This document shows positions 38,397 through 47,208 of a DNA stretch of 64,000 bases, piece by piece. The DNA comes from Chloroflexaceae bacterium (lineage in GTDB: Bacteria; Chloroflexota; Chloroflexia; Chloroflexales; Chloroflexaceae): the NCBI GenBank assembly GCA_025057155.1, contig JANWYD010000012.1, forward strand, positions 1 through 64,000, read 5' to 3'. Numbering within the stretch: the stretch's first letter is position 1; the number at the start of each line of letters is the position of its first letter. A model generated the notes under the pieces. The model searched no databases. It was not told the origin of the DNA and saw only the letters and a list, made by a program, of their open reading frames with translations. The translations under genes and the position numbers were made by a program.

Positions 38397-39194
38397 ATGA
38401 ACACTGCGCCCATCATCGAATTCGATCGCGTCAGCAAAGTCTACCAGAGCGGCGGCGGGCCGGTAACCGCCCTGCTCGATGTCAGCCTGAATATTGCCGC
38501 TGGCGAATTTATCGCCCTGATCGGTCCAAGCGGCTGTGGCAAAAGCACCCTGATGCGCCTGATCGGCGACCTCGAGCGCCCCAGTTCGGGCACGGTGCGG
38601 GTGAAAGGGAAAACACCGGAACAGGCCCGTCTCGATCGCGACTACGGCATCGTGTTCCAGGCGCCCGTGCTCTACGAGTGGCGCACCGTGCGCCGGAACG
38701 TGGAACTGCCGCTGGAGATCATGGGGCGCCCCCCGGCGGAGCGCCGGGAACGCGCTATGAGCCTGCTGCGCATGGTCGGCCTGGGCGATTTCGGCGACGC
38801 CTATCCGCACCAGCTTTCGGGCGGCATGCAACAGCGGGCGGCGATCGCTCGCGCCCTCTCCTTCGAGCCGTCCATTCTCCTGATGGACGAGCCGTTCGGC
38901 GCGCTCGACGAGATCACCCGCGAGCGCATGCAGACCGAGCTGCTCGGCCTCTGGTCGAGCGCCGATCCCCGCCCCACGGTCATCTTTGTCACCCACAGCA
39001 TCCCCGAAGCGGTGTTTCTGGCCGACCGGGTGGTGGTTATGTCGCCCCGACCGGGCCGCGTTCAGCGCATCGTGCCGATTGATCTACCGCGCCCGCGGGT
39101 CTTCGAGACCCGCGAGTCGCCCGCATTCTTCAGTCTGGTGACCGAGGTGCGCGAGGCCCTTCGCGCCACCGAGAACGAACGGGTGCAGGTATGA
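38397..39194 (+). CDS. ABC transporter ATP-binding protein (SsuB/TauB type)
   Basis: 265 residues. Walker A LIGPSGCGKSTLMR (~residue 44), Q-loop QAPVL, signature LSGGMQQRAAIARAL, Walker B ILLMDEPFGALDE and the H-loop THSIPEA are intact. ATG 38397 chosen with CGAGG upstream. Its stop overlaps the next permease start (ATGA, 39191-39194). Energises import for the two flanking permeases. Confidence 0.95.
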   Translation: MNTAPIIEFDRVSKVYQSGGGPVTALLDVSLNIAAGEFIALIGPSGCGKSTLMRLIGDLERPSSGTVRVKGKTPEQARLDRDYGIVFQAPVLYEWRTVRRNVELPLEIMGRPPAERRERAMSLLRMVGLGDFGDAYPHQLSGGMQQRAAIARALSFEPSILLMDEPFGALDEITRERMQTELLGLWSSADPRPTVIFVTHSIPEAVFLADRVVVMSPRPGRVQRIVPIDLPRPRVFETRESPAFFSLVTEVREALRATENERVQV

Positions 39195-40009
39195 GCGCGC
39201 CGGTACGGGCAGCCGCCGCAGCGCCTCAGGCGGGTCGGGCGGAGCGCAGGGGCTTCAGTGTGCACGACCTGTGGCCGCCGCTGCTCACCTTCGCGCTGGT
39301 GATCGGGCTATGGGAACTGGCAGTGCGGCTGTTCCAGATCCCCATCTACCTGCTGCCCGCCCCGAGCCAGATCCTGGAAACCTTCCTGGCCCGCCCGGCT
39401 TTCCTGCTGCGTATCGGGCTGGTCACATTCACCAATGCGGTGGTTGGATGCGCCATCGGGGTGAGCCTGGGCTGCCTGGCGGCGGCGCTGTGCGTGCGCT
39501 GGCGCGTGGTCGCTGACGGATTGGTGCCGCTGGCGGTGGCGGCCAGCGCGGTCCCCATCATCGCTCTCTCGCCGCTGATGGGCATCTGGCTGGGAAGCGT
39601 CAGCCCGCTCTCGAAGATCGCCGTGGTGGCGGTGATGACCTTTTTCCCGACCCTGGTGAGCGTCTACCGCGGCCTGGTCTCACCCGCCGCCGACGCGCTG
39701 ATGCTGATGCGCTCCTACGCCGCGCCGCAGCGGGCGGTGTTCGCCAAACTGCGGGCGCCGGCGGCGCTGCCATTCCTCTTTGGCGCGCTGCGGGTCTGCG
39801 CCACGCTCAGCATGATCGGCGCCGTGGTGGCCGAGTTCTTCGGCGGCCCGCAGAACGCTCTGGGGGTGTACATCAAAACCCAGGCCGGCATTCTGCACAC
39901 CCGTGAGGCCTGGTCGGCCATCCTGGTCGCCTGCCTCTTCGGGCTGGCCTTCTACCTGGCAGTGGTGCTCGCCGAGCGCGCCGCCATGCCCTGGAAACGG
40001 AGTCGCTAA
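39191..40009 (+). CDS. ABC transporter permease, second of two
   Basis: 272 residues, six or so membrane segments, EAA-type loop at ALMLMRSYAAPQRAVFAKLRAPAALPFLFGALR (~residue 160). It is homologous to but distinct from the permease at 37406, so the transporter is likely a permease heterodimer. Start overlaps the ATPase stop by 4 bp. Confidence 0.9.
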   Translation: MSAPVRAAAAAPQAGRAERRGFSVHDLWPPLLTFALVIGLWELAVRLFQIPIYLLPAPSQILETFLARPAFLLRIGLVTFTNAVVGCAIGVSLGCLAAALCVRWRVVADGLVPLAVAASAVPIIALSPLMGIWLGSVSPLSKIAVVAVMTFFPTLVSVYRGLVSPAADALMLMRSYAAPQRAVFAKLRAPAALPFLFGALRVCATLSMIGAVVAEFFGGPQNALGVYIKTQAGILHTREAWSAILVACLFGLAFYLAVVLAERAAMPWKRSR

Positions 40010-40202
40010 CGCGATAACGCTGAAGGAGGATCTGACGCCAGGCGTTCTCTTTTCTCCCGACACCCCCGCCGCGCAGAAGGGTTCGGGAGGGCAAAGCCCT
40101 GCCGGGAAAATCTTTTCCATCGCAGCCGGGCAGCGCCGCCCGCCGGCAACGGGGCAAGGGTTGATCGTTCGTGTTCGGGATGGTTGACTAAGGAGGATGA
40201 CC

Positions 40203-41267
40203 GTGCAGATGTTCAGACGCTTCGGATGGATCGCCGCCCTGCTGCTGATCGGCGCCTTGCTGAGCGCCTGCGGCCAGGCCCCCGCCACCGCGCCCACTGC
40301 CGCCCCCGCCGCGCCCACCACCGCCCCGGCTGCCCTCGTTCCCGTGCGGCTACAGTTGAAGTGGGTGACACAGGCCCAGTTTGCCGGCTACTACGCCGCC
40401 CTCGACCAGGGCTTCTACGCCGAAGAGGGACTCGATGTGACCATTCTGCCCGGCGGTCCTGACATTGTGCCGGAGCAGGTGGTCGCCGCCGGCCAGGCCG
40501 AGTTCGGCATCAACTGGATGGCCAGCCTGCTCGCCACTCGTGAGCAGGGCGTCCCGCTGATCAACATCGCCCAGGTCTTCACTCGCGCCGGGATGCGCCA
40601 GCTCTCCTGGAAGGACAGCAACATCACTTCGCCCGCCGACCTCAAGGGGCGCAAGGTGGCGGTCTGGTTCGGGGGGAACGAGTACAACCTGCTGGCAACC
40701 CTCAGCAAGTATAATATTAATAAGGATACCGATCTGACCCTGGTGCAACAGCCGTTTGATATGAACCTGCTGCTCAACCGCGAGGTTGACTCGGCCGCGG
40801 CGATGACCTACAACGAGCTGTACCAGGTGCTCAGCGCAGGCCACACCATCGAAGAATTGAACATCCTCGATTACAACGCTGAAGGCACCGCTATGCCCGA
40901 AGATGGCATCTTCGTGACCGAGGACTGGCTTAATGCCGATCCGCAGCACAAGGACATCGCCGCCCGCTTCCTGCGGGCCTCGTTCAAGGGTTGGGCTTAC
41001 TGCCGCGATAATCCCGAGAGCTGCGTTGACATCGTGCTGAAGCAGGATAGCGGCGGCGTGATGACCAGAGAGGCCCAGACCTGGCAGATGAACGAGGTCA
41101 ATAAGCTGATCTGGGGCGATCCGATTGATCCGAACACGAAGATCGGCTACCTGGAGCCATCGCTGTTCAAATTTGCGGCGGATACCGCCCTGCAGTTCGG
41201 GGTAATTAAGCAACCTGCCGATGAGTCGGCATATACTCACGAAATCTGGGAAATGGCAACGAAGTAG
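40203..41267 (+). CDS. NMT1/THI5-like substrate-binding lipoprotein
   Basis: 354 residues. The lipoprotein signal ends in LIGALLSAC (Cys ~residue 22), then a Pro/Ala linker. The body has VRLQLKWVTQAQFAGYYAALDQGFY and the WFGGNEYNLL region typical of the NMT1/THI5 periplasmic fold that binds pyrimidines and related compounds. Start GTG 40203 was chosen because AGGAGG (40191-40196) lies 6 nt upstream; an ATG at 40197 touches the site and is unlikely. Captures the substrate of the transporter. Confidence 0.9.
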   Translation: MQMFRRFGWIAALLLIGALLSACGQAPATAPTAAPAAPTTAPAALVPVRLQLKWVTQAQFAGYYAALDQGFYAEEGLDVTILPGGPDIVPEQVVAAGQAEFGINWMASLLATREQGVPLINIAQVFTRAGMRQLSWKDSNITSPADLKGRKVAVWFGGNEYNLLATLSKYNINKDTDLTLVQQPFDMNLLLNREVDSAAAMTYNELYQVLSAGHTIEELNILDYNAEGTAMPEDGIFVTEDWLNADPQHKDIAARFLRASFKGWAYCRDNPESCVDIVLKQDSGGVMTREAQTWQMNEVNKLIWGDPIDPNTKIGYLEPSLFKFAADTALQFGVIKQPADESAYTHEIWEMATK

Positions 41268-41329
41268 GGCCGAAGCATTGGCTGCGCCAATGCCTTGGCC
41301 TGGTTCCGGTGCAGTAGTAGCCAAGATCC

Positions 41330-41360
41330 CGGTATGGGGGAACCGGGTTCCCCCATACCG
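41330..41360. repeat. GGTATGGGGGAACC/GGTTCCCCCATACC palindrome
   Basis: Near-perfect 14-bp arms between the binding-protein and oxidoreductase genes, a member of the dispersed palindrome family. It could attenuate or mark the transcript between transport and catabolic genes. Confidence 0.65.
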
Positions 41361-41411
41361 CCACCGGCAGGCGACGCCGTGGGCGCCTGAAAAGGTCGTG
41401 AAAGGTGCTTT

Positions 41412-42407
41412 ATGGATTTTGCCATCACCCTGAAACTGGATATGCCGCCGGCTCGCAGCGTGGCCCTGACCCGCCAGGCCGAGGCGGCCGGCTTTAGCTA
41501 CGGCTGGGTCTTCGACTCCCACGTGCTCTGGCAGGAACCCTATCCGCTGCTCACGCTCATGGCCGCCAACACCGAGCGCATGCGCCTGGGCACCTGTGTC
41601 ACCAATCCCGCGGTGCGCGATGTCACCGTGACTGCCAGCGCTCTGGCGACCCTCAACCTGATCTCCGGCGGGCGCATGGATCTTGGCATCGGGCGCGGCG
41701 ATAGTTCCCGCCGCGTCCTCGGCAAAAAGCCCGCCACCCTGGAACACCTGGAGATCGCCACCCGCAAGATCCAGGCTCTGGCGACCGGCGTCGAGGTCGA
41801 ACACGAGGGCGCGCCGGTGCGCCTGACGTGGGCCAATCCGGCCTATCAACTGCCGGTCTGGGTGGCGGCCTATGGCCCGAAGGCCCTGCGCCTCACCGGC
41901 CGCATCGCCGACGGGGTGATCCTGCAGTTCGCCGATCCCGACCTGATCCGCTGGTGCCTGACCTTCGTCCACGAAGGCGCCCGCGCTGCCGGGCGCGATC
42001 CTGCTTCAATCAAGGTGATGGCCGCGGCGCCCGTATGGGTTTCCGACGATCTGGCCCTGGCCCGTGACCGGGTGCGCTGGTTCCCCGCCCTCGTGTCCAA
42101 CCACGTGGTCGATCTGCTGTCACGCTACGATCCCGCCGAACTGCCTCCGGCGCTGACCGCCTACGTCCAGAACCGCGCGGGCTACGACTACCGCCAGCAC
42201 GCCGAGGTAGGCTCGTCCAACGCCGCCTTTGTGAGCGATGAGGTGGTGGACCGGTTCTGTATCGTCGGCCCGCTGGAGGAACACCGCCAGCGTCTGGAGG
42301 AACTGGCGGCAATTGGCGTCAATCAGTTTAATATCTATCTCATGTCCGGCGATGAGGAGGGATGTCTGGAGCAGTACGCGCGTCTGACGCCGGAGTTCTG
42401 CGCGTAG
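41412..42407 (+). CDS. Luciferase-like (LLM) flavin/F420-dependent oxidoreductase
   Basis: 331 residues with a TIM-barrel typical of the bacterial luciferase/methylenetetrahydromethanopterin reductase superfamily. DFAITLKLDMPPARSVALTRQAE, TLMAANTERMRLGTCVTNPAVR and LGIGRGDSSRRVLGKKP are conserved parts; no cofactor discrimination can be read. It resembles the F420-type subgroup. It sits between a pyrimidine-type transporter and dihydropyrimidinase, so it may oxidise or reduce a ring before or after hydrolysis (inference). AAAGGTG precedes the ATG. Confidence 0.82.
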   Translation: MDFAITLKLDMPPARSVALTRQAEAAGFSYGWVFDSHVLWQEPYPLLTLMAANTERMRLGTCVTNPAVRDVTVTASALATLNLISGGRMDLGIGRGDSSRRVLGKKPATLEHLEIATRKIQALATGVEVEHEGAPVRLTWANPAYQLPVWVAAYGPKALRLTGRIADGVILQFADPDLIRWCLTFVHEGARAAGRDPASIKVMAAAPVWVSDDLALARDRVRWFPALVSNHVVDLLSRYDPAELPPALTAYVQNRAGYDYRQHAEVGSSNAAFVSDEVVDRFCIVGPLEEHRQRLEELAAIGVNQFNIYLMSGDEEGCLEQYARLTPEFCA

Positions 42408-42451
42408 AGTCAATACCTTCGAGACGCCGCTCACGGCAGGGCCCCCCTCCC

Positions 42452-42503
42452 AGCCTCCCCCCGCTGGGGGGAGGCTCATGGTTCCCTCCCCCACTGGGGG
42501 AGG
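42452..42503. repeat. Two C-run/G-run hairpins
   Basis: AGCCTCCCCCC/GGGGGGAGGCT (42452-42476, loop GCT) and CCCTCCCCCA/GGGGGAGGG (42485-42504) follow the oxidoreductase stop. Within an operon, they may reduce read-through. A similar sequence occurs around 4878-4955. Confidence 0.55.
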
Positions 42504-42613
42504 GTCAGGAAGGGGGCGAGTCGGCACGGTAGTGCAACCCTCCGGGTTGCGCGCCGGGGTTGGGAGGGCTCACCCCCCCCAGAACATCATCGAATTATCA
42601 AAGGAGCTAACCC

Positions 42614-44014
42614 GTGTCAACGCTGATCAAAGGTGGAACCATCGTCACGGCCAGCGACACCTTCGCTGCCGATGTCTTGATCGAAGGCGAGCAGATCGTC
42701 GCCGTGGGCCAGGGTTTGAGCGGAAACACGGTGATTGACGCCAGCGGCGCCTACGTCATTCCCGGCGGCATTGATGTGCATACGCACCTGGATATGCCCT
42801 TCGGAGGCACAGTCTCGTCGGACGATTTCTTCACCGGCCAGCGCGCAGCCGCGTTTGGCGGCACCACCATGCACATTGACTTCGCCATCCAGCCTCGCGG
42901 CGCCACCCTGCGCGAAACGCTCGACCTGTGGCACGCCAAAGCCGAGGGCAAGGCGGTGATTGACTATGGCTTCCACGTAGCCATCACCGATCTGCCCGAC
43001 AGCGTGCTCGAGGAGATGCCCCGCTGCGTTGAGTACGGGGCCACGAGCATGAAGCTCTTCATGGCCTACAAGGGCGCGCTGCAGGTTGACGATATGACCC
43101 TCTTCCGCGCCATGCAGCAGGCGGCGCGGCACCGCCTGCTGATCATGGTCCACGCCGAGAATGGCGACGCGATTGACGTGCTCATTCGCGAGGCAGTGGC
43201 CGCCGGGCAGCTTGCCCCGAAGTACCACGCCCTGACGCGCCCCCCTGAGCTTGAAGCTGAGGCTACTGCTCGCGCCGTGCGTCTGGCCGAAGTGGCCGGC
43301 GCGCCGCTCTACGTGGTGCACCTGACCAACGCCGGGGCGCTGGAAGCGGTGCGCCTGGCCCGCGCGCGAGGCAGGGCGGGGCAGATCTTCGCTGAGACCT
43401 GCACCCAGTACTTCTTCTTCACCAAAGACGACCTGGCGCGCGAGGGCTTCGAGGGGGCCAAGTGGGTCTGCTCGCCGCCTTTCCGCTCGCCTCACGACCA
43501 GGAGGCCCTCTGGCAGGGGGTGGCCGACAATTCGCTCCAGGTGGTCTCCACCGACCACTGCCCATTCTGGTTCCAGGGGGGCATTGAGGGGCGCCCTGCC
43601 GGCAAGGAACTGGGTCGCGAGAGCTTCGCCAAGATCCCTAACGGCTGCCCGGGCATCGAGGAGCGGATGATGCTCCTCTACACCTACGGCGTGCGCGCGG
43701 GCCGCATCTCCCTCAACCGCTGGGTGGAACTGTGCTGCACCAACCCCGCCAGGCTCTTCGGCTGCTACCCCCGCAAGGGCACCCTCACTCCCGGCGCTGA
43801 CGCCGATATTGTAGTGTGGGACCCGGAGGCCCGACGCACCCTCAGCGCCGCCACCCTGCACCAGCGCACCGACTATACGCTCTACGAAGGCTGGGAGGTC
43901 ACCGGCGCGCCACGGGTGGTGCTCTCGCGGGGCCGGGTGATCGTCGAGGGCGACGCCTGGACCGGCGAGGCCGGCACGGGGCGCTTCGTGCATCGTGCGC
44001 CGTTCAGCGTGTGA
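42614..44014 (+). CDS. hydA: Dihydropyrimidinase / D-hydantoinase
   Basis: 466-residue cyclic amidohydrolase. DVHTHLDMPF gives the first metal His pair, MKLFMAYKGA the carboxylated lysine (~residue 149), MVHAENGD and VVHLTN further ligands, and STDHCPF the catalytic Asp (~residue 316). It opens the ring of dihydrouracil, dihydrothymine or hydantoins. Start GTG 42614 with AAGGAG 8 nt upstream. Next gene encodes a matching amidohydrolase, forming a two-step hydrolysis. Confidence 0.93.
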   Translation: MSTLIKGGTIVTASDTFAADVLIEGEQIVAVGQGLSGNTVIDASGAYVIPGGIDVHTHLDMPFGGTVSSDDFFTGQRAAAFGGTTMHIDFAIQPRGATLRETLDLWHAKAEGKAVIDYGFHVAITDLPDSVLEEMPRCVEYGATSMKLFMAYKGALQVDDMTLFRAMQQAARHRLLIMVHAENGDAIDVLIREAVAAGQLAPKYHALTRPPELEAEATARAVRLAEVAGAPLYVVHLTNAGALEAVRLARARGRAGQIFAETCTQYFFFTKDDLAREGFEGAKWVCSPPFRSPHDQEALWQGVADNSLQVVSTDHCPFWFQGGIEGRPAGKELGRESFAKIPNGCPGIEERMMLLYTYGVRAGRISLNRWVELCCTNPARLFGCYPRKGTLTPGADADIVVWDPEARRTLSAATLHQRTDYTLYEGWEVTGAPRVVLSRGRVIVEGDAWTGEAGTGRFVHRAPFSV

Positions 44015-44140
44015 GGTGCGTTTCAGACCTGGGCGTTTCAGTCTGACCGTTGCTCCATACGTTCACGTAACCAATCCGTGGAGGCGGGGAGGTGGAGCAG
44101 ACAAGCAGCGTGCGACCAGCCTTGCCGTTGCTCTACAACT

Positions 44141-44171
44141 CCACACCTCTACACCTCCACACCTCCACCAA
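44141..44171. repeat. CTCCACACC-type short tandem repeat
   Basis: Imperfect repeats of TCCACACC/TCTACACC just before the amidohydrolase gene, pairing partly with GGAGGTGGAG at 44087. Low-complexity; function unknown. Confidence 0.5.
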
Positions 44172-44209
44172 GACGAAGTCTCGTCGCAGCACCATCAAAG
44201 GGCATGGCC

Positions 44210-45460
44210 ATGACAACCTCAACCCTCAACCCGGCCCGCACCATCGCCGAACTGAAAGAGTTGCGGGCCCTGACGGGCAACGCCGATGGCGCGCAACGGG
44301 TGGCCTGGACCGACACCTGGGCGGCGGCGCGGGACTGGTACCGCGGGAAACTGGCCGACCTGCCGGTGCGCGTTGAGACCGACGAGGCCGGCAACCTCTG
44401 GGCCACCCTGCCGGGCGCCTCGGAACGGGCCCTGCTGATCGGCGGCCATCTGGACTCGGTGCCGAACGGCGGCTGGCTCGACGGCTGCCTGAACGTGCTC
44501 GCCGGCCTCGAAGTGCTGCGCCGGGTCGCCGCCGAAGGCACGCCGCCGGTAACGCTGCGCCTGGTAGACTGGGCCGACGAAGAGGGGGCCCGTTTCGGGC
44601 GCAGCCTGCTCGGCTCCAGCGCCTTCTCGGGCACGCTCGACCCTGCGAGCGTCGCCGATCTGCGCGACCGCGATGGCGTTCTGTTGCCCGAGGCCCTGGC
44701 CGCCCACGGCGTGAACCTGGAAGGCATGCTGGCCGCCCGGCGCCAGCAGGCCAATGCCGCAGCCTACCTGGAACTGCACATCGAGCAGGGGCCAGTGCTT
44801 GAGGATCTGGGCCTGCCCCTGGGCGTGGTGATTGGCACCTTCGGCGTGGAGCGCCATCGCATTACCTTCACCGGCCAGGCGGCCCACGCTGGCTCAACGC
44901 CAATGAACCGGCGCCGCGACGCCTTCGCCGCCGCGGCGAAACTGGGCCTGGAGATCCGCGCGATCGCCGCGGGGCACGGGGGGGTCTGCACCATCGGAAG
45001 CTGCATTACCCGCCCGGGGATTGTGACGGCAGTGGTGGGAGAGTGCACCGTCACGCTGGATCAGCGCCATATGGACGCGGCGGCGCTGGCGGCAATGCTC
45101 CAGGAGGCCCGGGAGGCGGCGGGGCGCTTCGCCGCCGAGGAGGGCTGCACGGTGGCCTGGGCGCCGATCTGGAGGATCGATCCCATTCCCTTCCACCCCG
45201 ACCTGATCGCCATGGGCGAAGCGGCGATCCGCGAAGTGGCCGGCGCGGCGCATCGCCTGCCGAGCGGCCCCCTGCACGACGCGGCTGAGGTGGCCCGGGC
45301 GGGCATCCCCACTGTGATGCTCTTCGTGCAGAGCCTGGGAGGCATTTCGCACAACAAGATCGAAGACACTCGCGAAGAGCACATCGCCCTGTCGGTGCAG
45401 GCCCTCGACCGTCTCGCCGATAAGGCGATGGCGTGGATCCAGGGGGCGACGGGGGTGTAG
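44210..45460 (+). CDS. M20-family N-carbamoyl-amino-acid / ureidopropionate amidohydrolase
   Basis: 416-residue metallo-amidase of the hydantoinase/carbamoylase group (also close to allantoate amidohydrolase). Dinuclear metal ligands: GGHLDSVPNGG, LDGCLNVLAG, DEEGARFGRSLLGS, LELHIEQGP and the late GGISHNKIED. It would hydrolyse the N-carbamoyl product of the preceding dihydropyrimidinase to an amino acid, CO2 and ammonia. Two ATG codons (44204, 44210) are possible; 44210 fits the AAAGG spacing better. Confidence 0.9.
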   Translation: MTTSTLNPARTIAELKELRALTGNADGAQRVAWTDTWAAARDWYRGKLADLPVRVETDEAGNLWATLPGASERALLIGGHLDSVPNGGWLDGCLNVLAGLEVLRRVAAEGTPPVTLRLVDWADEEGARFGRSLLGSSAFSGTLDPASVADLRDRDGVLLPEALAAHGVNLEGMLAARRQQANAAAYLELHIEQGPVLEDLGLPLGVVIGTFGVERHRITFTGQAAHAGSTPMNRRRDAFAAAAKLGLEIRAIAAGHGGVCTIGSCITRPGIVTAVVGECTVTLDQRHMDAAALAAMLQEAREAAGRFAAEEGCTVAWAPIWRIDPIPFHPDLIAMGEAAIREVAGAAHRLPSGPLHDAAEVARAGIPTVMLFVQSLGGISHNKIEDTREEHIALSVQALDRLADKAMAWIQGATGV

Positions 45461-45489
45461 CGCCCATCCGCCCTCTCCTCGGAGAGGGG

Positions 45490-45514
45490 CGTGGGGAAAC
45501 CAGGCTTCCCCACG
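45490..45514. repeat. GTGGGGAAACC/GGCTTCCCCAC palindrome
   Basis: 12-bp arms, 29 bp after the amidohydrolase stop; likely operon end and member of the dispersed family. The rest to 45669 shows no gene. Confidence 0.6.
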
Positions 45515-45669
45515 TGTTTCAATGCAGCGCGGCGATGGCGCACTGCACCAGGAAGGGAAGATCTTCGGGGACCTGCAGTCCACGCCAGGGGCAAAGTGAC
45601 AAAGTAGAGGTAAAGCCGTTTGTCGAGTTTGTTGAGACAGCGAAGGGCTTGTCATTCAACAAACAGAGT

Positions 45670-47208
45670 TCAAATCTTGTAACAGGATTCGCTTTCAAAT
45701 AAGCGCATTTGCAGTTGCAATACTGAACGTTCAATCAGATATTCAGGGATCGGCAACTTTTCTAGAGCGCGCGGTTCGACTTTCACGGCGCCATCACCAT
45801 ACGACTTTCCGATCATTGCGAGATTGGCAACCACATCACTATGATTCAAAATCCGCCAAAGATGATCCATATACTCATCTGTATTTATTTTAGGATAGAC
45901 GCACAGAAAGCTTGTCAGAGGGACAACCTTTGCCGTATTACGGATAAATCTCAAATTTCGACGTCCTAGATATGCAAATAAGAAAGGCGGAGGGATCCGT
46001 GACTCCATTTTATACCAGGGCTTCCGCTGAGAGATGAGCGGTTTTTGTGGCAATCCAAGAGCCTCGCCTTTTCGCAGATAATCCCTTAAACTGTCAGGAT
46101 ACTCCTCTAAGGACTCGGCATCCAGGGAAAGCAGATAGGTGGGTCTCCCTTTAGCTTCAAGTGAGTCCAAGGTTTCCTGAATAATTTCACTACCGGGCAC
46201 ATCTCTTGTGCGTCCAATCGCTCTTACGAAGTAATGAACCGGGATACGAGTACGTCGGACCTGTTCAGCGGTCATAAAAAAGAAATCATTAGCTCCAGTC
46301 GCGACTCCGCGGATTATCTGCGCGAAATCGCCAAGAACATACTTGCTTACACTCCCTGTTACTGGTGGTCGTGATAGACCTGTAGTCAAAGCCTCAGAAA
46401 GTTCGCGTTGAGTTACGCTCAAACCGTCGAAAGGCTGAATTGCAAACCCCGAACGAACCCACGTTTTCAGAATATCAGGCCGAGGCTCGTAGCACTTTGC
46501 CCAAAAACAACTTTTTTTAGGCGGCGCATTGCGAATAAAGAATACGATCGGATTCGTGTCCACACTTGGAAAAGGAGAAGCATCCGGAGAGAAGGTGAGA
46601 ACGGCATCCAGAGCATAACTTGATAAAATCCAACGCCATAGATCATATGCAAATTTACCTTCGCAAGTGTCAGCAGGCATAATAAAAGCCAAACGACCGT
46701 CTTCATTAAGCAAAGTCAAAGCGCGAATCAAGAAATATACATGCAAACCGGCACGACCGTCCAAGATTTTACCCAGAGTTCTCAAACTCAACTGCTTAAG
46801 AGACTCTTTGGTTTCATTTGACAGGCGATGATGCCGAATGTAAGGAGGATTAGCCACTATAGCAGACAACTTCTCAAGGGGGGGATGAAAAATAAAATCA
46901 CCAATCCTAACACCTCTAAGGTCATTATGACTTAATCCCTGCTCTATCGCCTGATGTAGCGCCATCGGATCAATATCCATTCCCATCAGGATGACAGATA
47001 ATTGTTTTTCTTTTTCGATGGCTTTTGCCGCCCGAAAGAAGGCTCCTGCTCCCACAGCAGGATCAAACAATGTGCGGCTCTGGTCAGCGAGCACATATTC
47101 AACCATCGCTTCAGCAACCCAATCGGGCGTCCAGAACTGCCCTTTCTGGCGCAGCAATTCTCTAGCCGCACCTGACGAAGGAATTTTATAGTAGTTAATC
47201 TTTTGCAT
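45670..47208 (-). CDS. Type II DNA adenine-N6 methyltransferase (gamma class)
   Basis: 512 residues. FDPAVGAGAFFRA (~residue 48) is the SAM motif, VANPPYIRHH (~residue 118) the NPPY catalytic motif with target recognition C-terminal to it (Eco57I-like gamma order). It protects sites cleaved by the neighbouring endonuclease. The gene is visibly AT-richer than its neighbours, consistent with acquisition. Its ATG overlaps the endonuclease stop by 14 bp. Confidence 0.88.
   Translation of the reverse strand: MQKINYYKIPSSGAARELLRQKGQFWTPDWVAEAMVEYVLADQSRTLFDPAVGAGAFFRAAKAIEKEKQLSVILMGMDIDPMALHQAIEQGLSHNDLRGVRIGDFIFHPPLEKLSAIVANPPYIRHHRLSNETKESLKQLSLRTLGKILDGRAGLHVYFLIRALTLLNEDGRLAFIMPADTCEGKFAYDLWRWILSSYALDAVLTFSPDASPFPSVDTNPIVFFIRNAPPKKSCFWAKCYEPRPDILKTWVRSGFAIQPFDGLSVTQRELSEALTTGLSRPPVTGSVSKYVLGDFAQIIRGVATGANDFFFMTAEQVRRTRIPVHYFVRAIGRTRDVPGSEIIQETLDSLEAKGRPTYLLSLDAESLEEYPDSLRDYLRKGEALGLPQKPLISQRKPWYKMESRIPPPFLFAYLGRRNLRFIRNTAKVVPLTSFLCVYPKINTDEYMDHLWRILNHSDVVANLAMIGKSYGDGAVKVEPRALEKLPIPEYLIERSVLQLQMRLFESESCYKI

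Noticed and set aside
40350-41972. 540-codon open frame on the minus strand across the binding-protein and LLM genes
   Set aside because: Spans two well-supported plus-strand genes and their gap; composition typical of antisense openings in GC-rich DNA.
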